A DNA stretch of 64,000 nt from Streptomyces sp. ML-6 (GTDB lineage: Bacteria > Actinomycetota > Actinomycetes > Streptomycetales > Streptomycetaceae): assembly GCF_030116705.1 (NCBI RefSeq), contig NZ_JAOTIK010000001.1, positions 2,003,001 to 2,067,000 of the forward strand, written 5' to 3'. Made by a program: the position numbers and the translations under genes. Every line of letters begins with the position of its first letter. Positions within the stretch are counted from its first letter, which is position 1. Shown here piece after piece: positions 18,232 through 26,797 of the stretch. A model generated the notes under the pieces. The model was not told where the DNA came from and searched no databases. It saw nothing but the letters and a program-made list of their open reading frames with translations.

Positions 18232-19104
18232 TCAGGAGTGTTCGACGAAGGTGTCGCCGAGGACCGCGGCGTCGTCCCGTTCCACGGCCCTCACCTCGAC
18301 CCGTACCTCGTTCTCGGCGGTCCACATCTCGATGCGGAGGGTCTCGCCGGGGTGGACGATGCCGGTGAACCGGGTGCGGTAGGAGCGGATGCGGGTCACG
18401 TCGCCGCCGAGCACCGTGTCGGTGACGGCCTTGAGCGTCATGCCGTAGGTGCACAGTCCGTGCAGGATCGGCCGGGCGAACCCGGCGCGCGCGGCGAACT
18501 CCGGGTCGGCGTGCAGCGGGTTCCAGTCGCCGGACAGCCGGTACAGCAGCGCCTGGTCCGGACGGATCGGCCGTTCCACGACGTGGTCCGGGGCGACGGC
18601 GGGACGGGCGGCCCGTTCGGAGGGGCCGCGGTCGCCGCCGAAGCCGCCCTCGCCCCGGACGTAGATCCGGGCGTCGTTGGTCCACAGCGGGCCCTCGTCG
18701 TCGGCGGCCTCGGAGCGCAGCACCAGTACGGCCGCCTTGCCCTTGTCGTACACCGCGGCGATCTTCGAGGTCTGTACGGCGCTGCCGCGCACCGGGATCG
18801 GCCGGTGCACCCGCACGCTCTGCCCGCCGTGGAGAACGGCGGCGAGGTCGATGTCGATGCCGGGTGAGGAGAGGCCGCCGAGGGAACCCATGCCTCCGCC
18901 CGCGACGGTGGCGAAGGAGGGCAGCACCTGGAGCCGGGATTCCAGGGTGTAGCGCAGTTCGCCGGGGTCGACGGCGGGGTCGGCCGGTTCGGGACCGGCA
19001 CCGGCGCCGATGCCGAGGTGGTAGAGCTGCACGTCCTTGTGGTCCCAGTCGATGTGGGCGGACCGGGGTTCGGCGGCGAGGGCTTTTTCGACGTCGATGG
19101 GCAT
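18232..19104 (-). CDS. MaoC-family enoyl-CoA hydratase (double hot-dog)
   Basis: A 290-residue hydratase-2-type protein. The start is the ATG at 19104 (MPIDVEKALAAEPRSAHIDW). The C-terminal half has the hydratase motif SGDWNPLHADPEFAARAGF with the catalytic Asp and His, then RPILHGLCTYG. The N-terminal half is the degenerate first hot-dog. It adds water to trans-2-enoyl-CoA. It heads the MaoC - ADH - SDR operon; together these give a beta-oxidation-like set like the fused eukaryotic HSD17B4. Two regulatory dyads lie upstream (19200-19213 and 19264-19278). Confidence 0.9.
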   Translation of the reverse strand: MPIDVEKALAAEPRSAHIDWDHKDVQLYHLGIGAGAGPEPADPAVDPGELRYTLESRLQVLPSFATVAGGGMGSLGGLSSPGIDIDLAAVLHGGQSVRVHRPIPVRGSAVQTSKIAAVYDKGKAAVLVLRSEAADDEGPLWTNDARIYVRGEGGFGGDRGPSERAARPAVAPDHVVERPIRPDQALLYRLSGDWNPLHADPEFAARAGFARPILHGLCTYGMTLKAVTDTVLGGDVTRIRSYRTRFTGIVHPGETLRIEMWTAENEVRVEVRAVERDDAAVLGDTFVEHS

Positions 19105-19199
19105 GGGGATCCGCTCCTTGATGGTGGGAAGACCCCGGCGCGGCCGTCCGCACCGTCGGCCGCACCGAGGTCGCGCGGGACCGGCCGCGGCGCCCGTTC

Positions 19200-19213
19200 C
19201 AGAACGCGTTCCA
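19200..19213 (-). promoter_or_regulatory. KstR-like box (one mismatch) before the MaoC operon
   Basis: CAGAACGCGTTCCA fits TnnAACnnGTTnnA except for the first base, and its core GAACGCGTTC is a perfect 10-bp palindrome. It lies about 95 nt before the MaoC start. Confidence 0.5.
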
Positions 19214-19263
19214 GCCGGTGGCCCCATGTATAACGCAGCGCCCGACAGTTGTGAATACTATTG

Positions 19264-19278
19264 CTGACACATCGTCAG
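19264..19278. promoter_or_regulatory. CTGAC-N5-GTCAG dyad before the MaoC operon
   Basis: CTGACACATCGTCAG is an inverted repeat with 5-bp arms and a 5-nt centre. The same arms recur before the acyl-CoA dehydrogenase, the F420 oxidoreductase and, with one change, the aldehyde dehydrogenase. Confidence 0.6.
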
Positions 19279-19331
19279 ATTCATTGCGGGGCAAGGATGA
19301 TGGGCCCGCATCGGACCGGTGGCCGTGACAT

Positions 19332-19571
19332 ATGTACTGCCGAAGTCCGGACACACGCCTCTGCCCGGACGCCCCTCCCGTCCCCGGCATCGGCGGCACC
19401 GGTCCGACCGGCCTCACCGAACGCCTCGCCGCGGCGGGCGGCTCGCTCCGGGCGGGCCCGGAGCCCGGCGGCGGCTTCACCGTCACGGCGGAACCGCCGG
19501 TGGGCGAAGGCGTGCCGGACGGCGGGGTCCGCTCCCCCGGCCCGGCCGCGGACCATACGCTGGAACGGTGA
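19332..19571 (+). pseudogene. Histidine kinase, C-terminal remnant
   Basis: From about 19386 the frame reads GIGGTGPTGLTERLAAAGGS followed by LRAGPEPGGGFTVTAEPP, the last part of a HATPase_c domain in NarL-type sensor kinases, then a variable tail ending HTLER. The sensor, dimerisation and N-box regions are missing. The stop codon overlaps the GTG of the response regulator (GTGA), which preserves the original operon junction. The frame before 19386 is not kinase-like, so a deletion removed most of the gene. Confidence 0.8.
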
Positions 19572-20209
19572 ACGAGATGCCGCAGGATCACCGCCCGGCA
19601 CGACCGGTACGGGTGCTGCTCGCCGAGGACCAGGGGATGATGCGGGGCGCCCTCGCGCTGCTGCTCGGTCTGGAGCCGGACCTGGAGGTCGTGGCGCAGG
19701 TCGGTGCCGGGGACGAGATCGTGGACGCCGCGCTGCGGTCCCGCCCCGACGTGGCGCTGCTGGACAGCGAAATGCCGGGCCGCAGCGGGCTGGACGCCGC
19801 CGCCGATCTGCGCACGGAGGTGCCGGACTGCCGGGTGCTGATCCTGACCACGTTCGGCCGCCCCGGTTATCTGCGCCGGGCGATGGAGGCCGGGGCCGCG
19901 GGGTTCCTGGTCAAGGACGGGCCGGTCGAGGAGCTCGCCGTCGCGATCCGCCGGGTGCTGGCCGGCGAGACGGTCATCGACCCCGCCCTGGCCGCCGCCG
20001 CGCTCGGGGCCGGCCCCAGCCCGCTCACGGCGCGGGAGCGGGACGCGCTGAACGCCTCGGTGGACGGGGCGACGGTCGCCGACATCGCGGCGAAGCTCCG
20101 CCTGTCCGAGTCGACGGTGCGCAACTACCTGTCGGCGGCGATCGGCAAGACGGGGACGCGCAACCGGATGGAGGCCGTCCGGGCGGCGCGGCAGCAGGGG
20201 TGGCTGTAG
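19568..20209 (+). CDS. NarL/DesR-type response regulator, kinase partner lost
   Basis: A 213-residue two-domain regulator. The receiver has LLAEDQGMMRGALALLLGLE (acidic pair), VALLDSEMPG (phospho-acceptor Asp) and the Lys in GFLVKDGPVEEL. The LuxR helix-turn-helix near the C-terminus includes TVADIAAKLRLSESTVRNYL. The GTG at 19568 overlaps the kinase remnant's stop. Because its kinase survives only as a stump, it is an orphan here; input may come from another kinase or small phosphodonors. It is convergent with the thiolase gene and divergent from the MaoC operon. Confidence 0.9.
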   Translation: MNEMPQDHRPARPVRVLLAEDQGMMRGALALLLGLEPDLEVVAQVGAGDEIVDAALRSRPDVALLDSEMPGRSGLDAAADLRTEVPDCRVLILTTFGRPGYLRRAMEAGAAGFLVKDGPVEELAVAIRRVLAGETVIDPALAAAALGAGPSPLTARERDALNASVDGATVADIAAKLRLSESTVRNYLSAAIGKTGTRNRMEAVRAARQQGWL

Positions 20210-20248
20210 CGACCGGCCCGGCACGTACGGATACCCGTCCCCGTCCCG

Positions 20249-21472
20249 CTAACGGCGCAGCAGGGTCACCACCGCGGCGCCGCCGAGGCCGATGTTGTGG
20301 GTCAGGCCGACCTGTGCGTCCGGTACCTGCCTGGCACCCGCCTCTCCCCTCAACTGCCAGGTGATCTCGGCAACTTGGGCGATACCGGTGGCGCCGAGCG
20401 GGTGCCCCTTGGAGATCAGCCCGCCCGAGGGGTTGACCACCCAGCGCCCGCCGTAGGTGGTGGCCCCGGATTCGACGAGCTTGCCCGACTCGCCCTCGCC
20501 GCACAGCCCGAGCGCCTCGTAGGTGAGGAGTTCGTTGACGGAGAAGCAGTCGTGCAGCTCGATCACGTCGAGGTCGGCGGCGGACAGCCCCGAGGCCGCG
20601 TACACCTGCTGGGCGGCGGCCCGCGACATCGGCAGGCCCACCGCGTCGATGCAGGTCCCGGAGGCGAAGGACTCCTCTGTGTCGGTGGTCATGGCCTGGG
20701 CGACGATCTCCACCGCCCGGTCGTGCAGGCCGTGTTCGTCGACGAAGCGCCGGGAGACGACGACGGCCGCGGCGGCCCCGTCGGAGGTGGGCGAGCACTG
20801 GAGCCTGGTCAGCGGGGAGTGGACGGGCTTCGCGGCGAGCACCTCCTCGACCGTGTACGGGTCCTGGAACTGGGCGTACGGGTTGTTCACCGAGTGCCGG
20901 TGGTTCTTGGCACCGACCGCCGCGAGCTGCGCCTCCGTGGTCCCGTACCGGGCCATGTGTTCGCGGGCCGCGTTGCCGAAGATCTGGGCGGTGGGCGGGG
21001 TCTTCCCGAAGCCGTGGGCGGCGGCCATGATCCCGTAGTGCCGGGCCACGGGCGACGCCCTGAAGTCCGCGGCGCCGCCGTCCGCGCCCCCGCCGCCGAG
21101 CGAGCCGCGCGTCATCTTCTCGAAGCCGAGCGCGAGGACGCAGTCGCTGATGCCGCCCTCGACGAACTGCCGGGCCGTCATCAGGGCGGTGGAGCCGGTG
21201 GCGCAGTTGTTGTTGACGTTGTAGACGGGGATCCCGGTCAGGCCGAGGCCGTACACGGCGCGCTGCCCGGCGGTGGAGGGCTGGAAGCAGTAGCCGACGA
21301 CGGCCTGCTGGACCCGTCCGTAGGGGATCCGGGCGTCGGCGAGTGCCGCCGTTCCGGCCTCCTTCGCCATGTCCCAGTACTGCCAGTCGCGGGTCTGCGG
21401 CTTCTCGAACCTCGTCATCCCGACCCCGACGACGTACGCCTTCGCGGGTTGTGCGGTTGTGGCGGGTTTCAT
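20249..21472 (-). CDS. SCP2-type thiolase / lipid-transfer protein
   Basis: A 407-residue thiolase-fold enzyme. [16 protein letters not shown] holds the nucleophilic Cys, and [14 protein letters not shown] and [12 protein letters not shown] hold the C-terminal active-site His and glycine loops. The family (lipid-transfer protein, Ltp/SCPx) performs the final carbon-carbon cleavage in degradation of branched or steroid side chains; the standard second Cys of biosynthetic thiolases is not obvious. It lies 15 nt after the double acyl-CoA dehydrogenase and is surely co-transcribed with it. Confidence 0.9.
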   Translation of the reverse strand: MKPATTAQPAKAYVVGVGMTRFEKPQTRDWQYWDMAKEAGTAALADARIPYGRVQQAVVGYCFQPSTAGQRAVYGLGLTGIPVYNVNNNCATGSTALMTARQFVEGGISDCVLALGFEKMTRGSLGGGGADGGAADFRASPVARHYGIMAAAHGFGKTPPTAQIFGNAAREHMARYGTTEAQLAAVGAKNHRHSVNNPYAQFQDPYTVEEVLAAKPVHSPLTRLQCSPTSDGAAAAVVVSRRFVDEHGLHDRAVEIVAQAMTTDTEESFASGTCIDAVGLPMSRAAAQQVYAASGLSAADLDVIELHDCFSVNELLTYEALGLCGEGESGKLVESGATTYGGRWVVNPSGGLISKGHPLGATGIAQVAEITWQLRGEAGARQVPDAQVGLTHNIGLGGAAVVTLLRR

Positions 21473-21487
21473 GGGTGGTGGGTCCCT

Positions 21488-23668
21488 TCAATCGCGCGGG
21501 AGGCCGAGGATGCGCTCGGCGACGACATTGAGCTGGACCTGGGTGGTGCCGCCCGCGATGGTCAGGCAGCGGGACATCAGGAAGCCGTGCAGGGCCCGTT
21601 CCCCGGCGCCCTCGCCCGTGGCGCCGGCCGGTCCGAGGAGTTCGAGGGCCAGTTCCGCGACCTTCTGCTGGTGGGCGGTTTGGACGAGCTTGCGCACGGA
21701 GGCGCCCGCGCCGGGTTCGAGGCCGGAGACCTGGCGCAGGGTGGTCCGCAGTCCGATGCAGCCCAGCGCGTGCGCCTCGGCGGCCAGCGCCCCGACCCGG
21801 GCCCGGTACGCGCCGTCGAGTTCGCCGCAGTGGGCGATCAGCGCCTCCAGGCCGGTGTCGAAGGTCATCTGGTCGGCCATGTGGACGCGTTCGTTGCCCA
21901 GGGTGTGCCGGGCGACCCGCCAGCCGTCGCCGGGCTCGCCGACGATGGCGTCGGCGGGCAGCAGGACGTCGTCGAAGTACACCTCGTTGAAGAGGGAGTC
22001 GCCGGTGATCTCCTTCAGCGGCCGGATGTCGATGCCCGGGGTGTTGCGCATGTCGACGACGAAGTAGCCGAGTCCCCGGTGCTTGGGGGCGTCGGGGTCG
22101 GTCCTGGCGAGCAGGATGCCGTGGTCGGCGCTCCGGGCGGCGCTCGTCCACACCTTCTGGCCGTTGATCCGCCAGCCCTCCCCGGTGCGCTCCGCCCTGG
22201 TGCGGAGCGAGGCGAGGTCGGAGCCCGCGCCGGGCTCCGAGAACAGCTGGCACCACAGGAGTTCGCCGCGCAGCGTGGGCGGCAGGTAGCGCTCCCGCTG
22301 TTCGGCCGTGCCGTGGGCGATGAGCGAGGGCACCACCCAGGTGGCGATCCCCAGGTCGCTGATCCGCACCCCCTGTTCCGCCAGCTCCTGCTGCACGACC
22401 AGCTGTTGTACGGGGTCGGCGCCCAGGCCCCAGGGGGCGGGCAGGTGCGGGGCGGCGTAGCCGGTCGGGGCGAGGGCGCGGCGGGCCTCCTTCGGGTCGA
22501 GGCCGCGGGCGGCGGCCACCACCCGGTGCGCCTCGGCGCGGTGGGGGGCGGCCCGTTCGGGGAGTTCGAGGGCCAGTTCGCGGCGGGCCCCGCTCCCGGC
22601 CAGCCGCACGGCCCGCAGCCGGTGGGCGTCCCCGGCTCCCAGCAGCTGCCGTGCCACCAGGGCCCGGCGCAGGTACAGGTGGGCGTCGTGCTCCCAGGTG
22701 AAGCCGATGCCGCCGAGGATCTGGATGCAGTCCTTGGCGCAGCCGTACGCGGCGTCGAGGGCGTCCGAGGCGGCGAGGGCGGCGACCATGGACCGTACGT
22801 CCGGGTCCTTCTCGCCGTCGGCGGCGCGGGCCGCGTCCCACACCAACGCGCGGGCCCGCTCGACCCGGACGAGCATGTCGGCGCAGAGGTGCTTGACGCC
22901 CTGGAACCGCCCGATGGGCCGGCCGAACTGCTCGCGTGTCCTGGCGTGTTCGGCGGCGATGTCGAGGGTCCTGGCGGCGGTTCCGCAGGCTTCCGCGGCG
23001 AGGAGGACGGCGGCGAGGTCGCGGACGTGCGCGGTGTCGGTCCGTACCAGGCGCTCCGCGGGGACGAGGACGCCCTCGGCCACGACGTCGGCCGTGCGGC
23101 GGGTGGGGTCGGCGCCCCGGTGCGGGTGCGCGGTCAGCCCGTCGGCGGCGGCGTCGACGGCCAGCCAGATGGTGCCGGAGGCCGATTCGGCGGCGAGCAG
23201 GATCAGGTCCGCCCCGTCGCCGGAGAGGACGGGCGGGGAGGTGCCGTCGAGCAGGTAGCCGCCCTGCTGTTCGACTGCGGTGAGGGTGCCGGAACCCAGG
23301 GCGACGGCGCCGATGCGGCTGCCGGAGGCGATGCCGGGCAGCGGTTCGCCGCCGCCCGCCGCGTGCAGTACGGCCCCGGCGAGGGCGTTCGCCAGGTACG
23401 GGCCGGGGAGCGCGGCCCGGCCGGCCTCCTCCAGGACCACCGCCAGGTCGAGGAGCCCGCCTCCCCCGCCGCCGTGCTCCTCGGGGAGGTGGAGGGCGAG
23501 CAGGCCCTGTTCGGCGAGGACGTCCCAGTAGCCGGGGCGCCCGCCGGGGGTGCCGGTACCGTCCGCGTCGAGGAGCGCGCGGAGCTCCTCGGGCGGTACG
23601 GCGCGCGCCAGCACGCCCCGTACGGCCTGCGCCAACTCCCTGTGTTCTTCGGTGATTCCGATGCCCAT
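21488..23668 (-). CDS. Fused double acyl-CoA dehydrogenase (FadE34-like)
   Basis: A 726-residue protein with two acyl-CoA dehydrogenase domains. The first, residues about 1-370, ends with QILGGIGFTWEHDAHLYLRR. The second, about 390-726, contains CQLFSEPGAGSDLASL, INGQKVWTSAARSADHG and the closing SRCLTIAGGTTQVQLNVVAE. Such fusions occur in mycobacterial FadE34, a cholesterol side-chain dehydrogenase encoded beside kstR. The start is the ATG at 23668. It would introduce the double bond in an acyl-CoA using FAD. Two operators lie 42-73 nt upstream: an exact KstR-type box and a TCTGAC-N5-GTCAGA dyad. The thiolase follows in the same operon. Confidence 0.9.
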   Translation of the reverse strand: MGIGITEEHRELAQAVRGVLARAVPPEELRALLDADGTGTPGGRPGYWDVLAEQGLLALHLPEEHGGGGGGLLDLAVVLEEAGRAALPGPYLANALAGAVLHAAGGGEPLPGIASGSRIGAVALGSGTLTAVEQQGGYLLDGTSPPVLSGDGADLILLAAESASGTIWLAVDAAADGLTAHPHRGADPTRRTADVVAEGVLVPAERLVRTDTAHVRDLAAVLLAAEACGTAARTLDIAAEHARTREQFGRPIGRFQGVKHLCADMLVRVERARALVWDAARAADGEKDPDVRSMVAALAASDALDAAYGCAKDCIQILGGIGFTWEHDAHLYLRRALVARQLLGAGDAHRLRAVRLAGSGARRELALELPERAAPHRAEAHRVVAAARGLDPKEARRALAPTGYAAPHLPAPWGLGADPVQQLVVQQELAEQGVRISDLGIATWVVPSLIAHGTAEQRERYLPPTLRGELLWCQLFSEPGAGSDLASLRTRAERTGEGWRINGQKVWTSAARSADHGILLARTDPDAPKHRGLGYFVVDMRNTPGIDIRPLKEITGDSLFNEVYFDDVLLPADAIVGEPGDGWRVARHTLGNERVHMADQMTFDTGLEALIAHCGELDGAYRARVGALAAEAHALGCIGLRTTLRQVSGLEPGAGASVRKLVQTAHQQKVAELALELLGPAGATGEGAGERALHGFLMSRCLTIAGGTTQVQLNVVAERILGLPRD

Positions 23669-23709
23669 GCGGATCCTCGCCGGTCGCAGCCACTGGAACG
23701 GCGCAAGAG

Positions 23710-23723
23710 TAGAACACGTTTCA
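23710..23723 (-). promoter_or_regulatory. KstR-type box before the double acyl-CoA dehydrogenase
   Basis: TAGAACACGTTTCA fits the actinobacterial KstR consensus TnnAACnnGTTnnA at every fixed position. It lies 42 nt before the ATG, in the promoter zone. Confidence 0.7.
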
Positions 23724-23724
23724 A

Positions 23725-23741
23725 TCTGACGGAAGGTCAGA
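23725..23741. promoter_or_regulatory. TCTGAC-N5-GTCAGA dyad before the acyl-CoA dehydrogenase
   Basis: TCTGACGGAAGGTCAGA is a perfect inverted repeat with 6-bp arms, 1 nt away from the KstR-type box. It is one of four such sites in the window. Confidence 0.65.
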
Positions 23742-23848
23742 AAACCGTCGACTCTCCCCGCCGCCTCCCGGAACGGCCACCCGCCCCGCACCCTTCACGC
23801 CCCGCCCTCGCCCTTCACGCCCCGCCCTTCGGCCACGCCACGCCCACC

Positions 23849-24066
23849 CACGCCCGCGCACCCCACGCCAATCCGCCGCGCACGTCCGCGCACCACGCCA
23901 ATCCGCCGCGCACGCCCGCGCACCACGCCACCAAAACCGCCGCACACGCCCGCGCGTCACCGCCCCGCGACCGCCGCACGGTTCGCCCCGTGCGCGCCCC
24001 GCCCGGGTCAAGTGCCCCTCCGCCCCGGTCAAGTGCCCCCCGCCCCGGTCAAGTGCCCCTCCGCCC
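23849..24066. repeat. Two tandem-repeat families in the gene-free 23.74-24.27 kb gap
   Basis: The stretch 23742-24272 has no convincing gene. From 23849 a 30-bp unit (CACGTCCGCGCACCACGCCA plus ten more bases) is repeated about three times. From 24006 a 20-21-bp unit starting GGTCAAGTGCCCCTCCGCCC is repeated three times. Frames in this area are low-complexity. The MFS promoter probably lies after 24067. Confidence 0.7.
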
Positions 24067-24272
24067 GGGGTCGGTGCGCCAGCGCGCCCCGCTCGTTCCG
24101 CGCTTCCCGGAATACCTTGGACGACCGGAAGGTTTCACCCTGCACGCACTTGGCGGGGGACATCGTCCGCCGTCGGGCCCGCGCACTTCGTCGAACCCGC
24201 GAACCCCGCCGGGCCCGCACACTCCGCCGGACCTTTCACCGCACTCGACCATGCCGCCCGGAGGCCGCACGC

Positions 24273-26078
24273 ATGCCACAGACGTCGAACGAACAGCACG
24301 CCGGGGACCCCGCCGAGCCGTCCGCGCCCCGGGCGGGCGGTGGCGTCGTCCCCGTACTCGCCTTCGCGGGTATCACCGTCGCGGTGATGCAGACCCTGCT
24401 CGTCCCCGTCATCAAGGACCTGCCCGCCCTGCTGCGCACCGATCCGGCCGACGCCACCTGGGTGCTGACCTCGACGCTGCTCGCGGGAGCCGTCGCCACC
24501 CCGATCATGGGCCGGCTCGGCGACCTCCACGGCAAACGCAGAATGCTGCTCGCCAGCCTCGCCGTGATGGTGGTCGGCTCCCTCATATGCGCCTTCACCG
24601 ACGACCTCGTCGTCATGATCGCGGGGCGGGCGCTCCAGGGCTTCGCGATGGGCGCCATCCCGCTGGGCATCGGCATCATGCGCGACGAGCTGCCGCGCGA
24701 GAAGCTCGGCTCGGCGATGGCGCTGATGAGTTCCTCGATCGGGGTGGGCGGCGGGCTCGCGCTGCCCGCTGCCGCGCTGGTCGCCCAGCACTTCGACTGG
24801 CACACCCTCTTCTTCGGCTCGGCCACGCTCGGCGTGCTGTCGATGGCGCTCACCGCCCTGGTGGTGCCGGAGCCCGCGCTGCGCGCGCCCGGCCGGTTCG
24901 ACCTGGTCGGCGCGCTCGGGCTGTCGCTCGGCCTGGTCTGTCTGCTGCTGCCCGTCACCAAGGGCGGTGACTGGGGCTGGGCCTCGGGCACCACGCTCGG
25001 ACTGTTCGCCGCCGCCCTGGTGATCCTCCTCCTGTGGGGCCTGTTCGAACTGCGCAGCCCGACCCCGCTGGTCGACCTGCGGACCTCCGCCCGGCGCGAG
25101 GTGCTGCTCACCAACCTCGCCTCGGTCATGGTCGGGGTCGCCTTCTACGCGGTCTCGCTGATCCTGCCGCAGCTGCTCCAGCTGCCCACGTCGACGGGGT
25201 ACGGCCTGGGCCATTCGATGGTGGTCGCCGGGCTGTGCGTGGCGCCGCTCGGGCTGACGATGATGTTCGTGGCCCCGCTGTACGCCCGGCTGTCGGCCCG
25301 CCGGGGCCCCAAGGTGTCGCTGATGCTCGGCCTGCTGGTCATCGCGGTCGGCTACGGGGCGGGGCTCGGCCTGATGGGCGCCGCCTGGCAGACCGTGCTG
25401 ATCGCGGTGACGATCGGGGCCGGCATCGGACTCGCGTACTCCTCGCTGCCCGCGCTGATCATCGAGGCCGTCGACCCGTCCGAGACGGGCGCGGCCAACG
25501 GCCTGAACACCCTGATGCGCTCGATCGGCACCTCGGTGTCGAGCGCCGTGATCGGCATGGTGCTGGCCGACACCGCGCTGTCGACGGACCAGGGGCCGCT
25601 GCCCTCGATGGAGGGGTTCCGCATCTCGTTCCTGATCGCGATGGGTGCGGTGGTGATCGGGCTGGCGCTGGCCTCGTTCCTGCCCTCGCGGCGCGAGGCG
25701 GTGCGCCCGGCGCTCCTGGCGAGCAGCGAGGACGACGTCGAGGAGGCCGCCCCGGCGGCCCCCACCGCGTCCCGCACGGTGGCCGGTTCGGGCGGTTTCC
25801 GCGGCCGGGTGGTGGGCACGGACGGGGTGCCGGTGGCCCGTGCCAACGTCACGCTGATCGACCACCGGGGCCGGCAGGCCGGGCTCGCCGTGACGGACGA
25901 GCACGGCCACTACGTCCTGCCCGCCCCGGCCGGCGGGAACTTCGTGCTGGCCGGTTCGGCCGCCGGGTACGCGCCGCGCGCCTGCCCGGCGACGTACCCG
26001 GGTGACGGCCTGCCGGTCGAGGCCGATCTGGTGCTGGGCGTCAACGCGCCGGGGCGTCGAACCTCGGTGTCGTGGTGA
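24273..26078 (+). CDS. MFS exporter with C-terminal carboxypeptidase-regulatory-like domain
   Basis: A transporter of 601 residues. The ATG at 24273 has GGAGG 9 nt upstream. Residues about 20-480 form a DHA2-like permease; GRLGDLHGKRRMLLAS is motif A, and many hydrophobic helices follow. Residues about 515-580 form a soluble beta-sandwich: FRGRVVGTDGVPVARANVTL, DEHGHYVLPAPAGG and SAAGYAPRA match the CarboxypepD_reg/CNA-B-like fold. Such a domain is not part of standard MFS proteins and would be cytosolic or extracellular depending on helix number. Drug export is the family role; the substrate is unknown. Its end overlaps the convergent pepE gene by 38 nt. Confidence 0.87.
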   Translation: MPQTSNEQHAGDPAEPSAPRAGGGVVPVLAFAGITVAVMQTLLVPVIKDLPALLRTDPADATWVLTSTLLAGAVATPIMGRLGDLHGKRRMLLASLAVMVVGSLICAFTDDLVVMIAGRALQGFAMGAIPLGIGIMRDELPREKLGSAMALMSSSIGVGGGLALPAAALVAQHFDWHTLFFGSATLGVLSMALTALVVPEPALRAPGRFDLVGALGLSLGLVCLLLPVTKGGDWGWASGTTLGLFAAALVILLLWGLFELRSPTPLVDLRTSARREVLLTNLASVMVGVAFYAVSLILPQLLQLPTSTGYGLGHSMVVAGLCVAPLGLTMMFVAPLYARLSARRGPKVSLMLGLLVIAVGYGAGLGLMGAAWQTVLIAVTIGAGIGLAYSSLPALIIEAVDPSETGAANGLNTLMRSIGTSVSSAVIGMVLADTALSTDQGPLPSMEGFRISFLIAMGAVVIGLALASFLPSRREAVRPALLASSEDDVEEAAPAAPTASRTVAGSGGFRGRVVGTDGVPVARANVTLIDHRGRQAGLAVTDEHGHYVLPAPAGGNFVLAGSAAGYAPRACPATYPGDGLPVEADLVLGVNAPGRRTSVSW

Positions 26079-26769
26079 GCAGGTGGGAGACGTCCGTCCC
26101 GGCCGCCAGCTCCTGCGGCGGTGCGCCGCGGGTGAACAGCCGGGCGGGGTGGGCGCCCTCCACCCGGGCCAGCGGTCCCTCGACCCGCAGCCACGAGCCC
26201 TCGCGCAGGCCCAGCACCGGCACGTCGTTCTCCTCCAGGAACTCGGTGAGCCGCTCCTCGCGGGTCTCGCCCTTGTGGGTGCTGGCCGGGTCCGGATCCA
26301 GGTAGTGCGGGTTGATCTGGAACGGGACGAGGCCGAGCGCCTCGAAGGACGGCGGCTGCACGATGGGCATGTCGTTGGTGGTGCGCAGGGTGGGCGCCGC
26401 CATGTTCGTGCCGGCGCTGGCCCCCATGTACGGCAGTCCGTCGCGCACCGCCTCGGCCACCGCCTCCCGCAGACCGGTGCGGTACAGGGCGCTCAGCAGC
26501 CGGAAGGAGTTGCCGCCGCCGATGAACACGGCGTCGGACGCGGCGAGTTCGGCGATCGGGTCGGGGTTCTCGTGGACGCCGCGGACGGTGATGCCGGCCG
26601 GTTCGAGGGCGTCGCGGACGCGCGCGGTGTACGTGTCGTGGTCGGCGAGCGCGTAGGGGACGAAGGCCAGCCGGGCCCCGTCGGGCAGGAACGCGGTGAC
26701 GGTGTCGAGGGCGTGTTCCAGGTAACCGCGGCCGTACTGGGTGGAGTTGGAGAGCAGCAGCAGATTCAC
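26041..26769 (-). CDS. pepE: Peptidase E (alpha-aspartyl dipeptidase), S51
   Basis: A 242-residue S51 serine peptidase cleaving N-terminal Asp-X dipeptides. It begins MNLLLLSNSTQYGRGYLEHA; DAVFIGGGNSFRLLSAL and GLPYMGASAGTNMA follow, the latter with the nucleophilic Ser in GASAG. PFQINPHYLDPD contains the His of the catalytic site, and GLREGSWLRVEG closes the fold. Size and motifs fit bacterial PepE. It lies 28 nt after the IclR gene on the same strand and may share its transcript; the 3' end runs antisense into the MFS gene. Confidence 0.92.
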   Translation of the reverse strand: MNLLLLSNSTQYGRGYLEHALDTVTAFLPDGARLAFVPYALADHDTYTARVRDALEPAGITVRGVHENPDPIAELAASDAVFIGGGNSFRLLSALYRTGLREAVAEAVRDGLPYMGASAGTNMAAPTLRTTNDMPIVQPPSFEALGLVPFQINPHYLDPDPASTHKGETREERLTEFLEENDVPVLGLREGSWLRVEGPLARVEGAHPARLFTRGAPPQELAAGTDVSHLLTTTPRFDAPAR

Positions 26770-26797
26770 GGGGTTCCTCTCGGTCTTCTTCGGTTCA

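Noticed and set aside
23849..24066. CRISPR or coding repeat protein
   Set aside because: There are no spacers, and the encoded frames are low-complexity Arg/Gly/Ala with no start context.
20297..24970. A 1557-codon open frame on the plus strand across the thiolase and acyl-CoA dehydrogenase genes
   Set aside because: It is antisense to two clear enzymes, is very rich in Gly/Arg/Val/Leu without domain structure, and exists because stop codons are rare in antisense frames of high-GC DNA.
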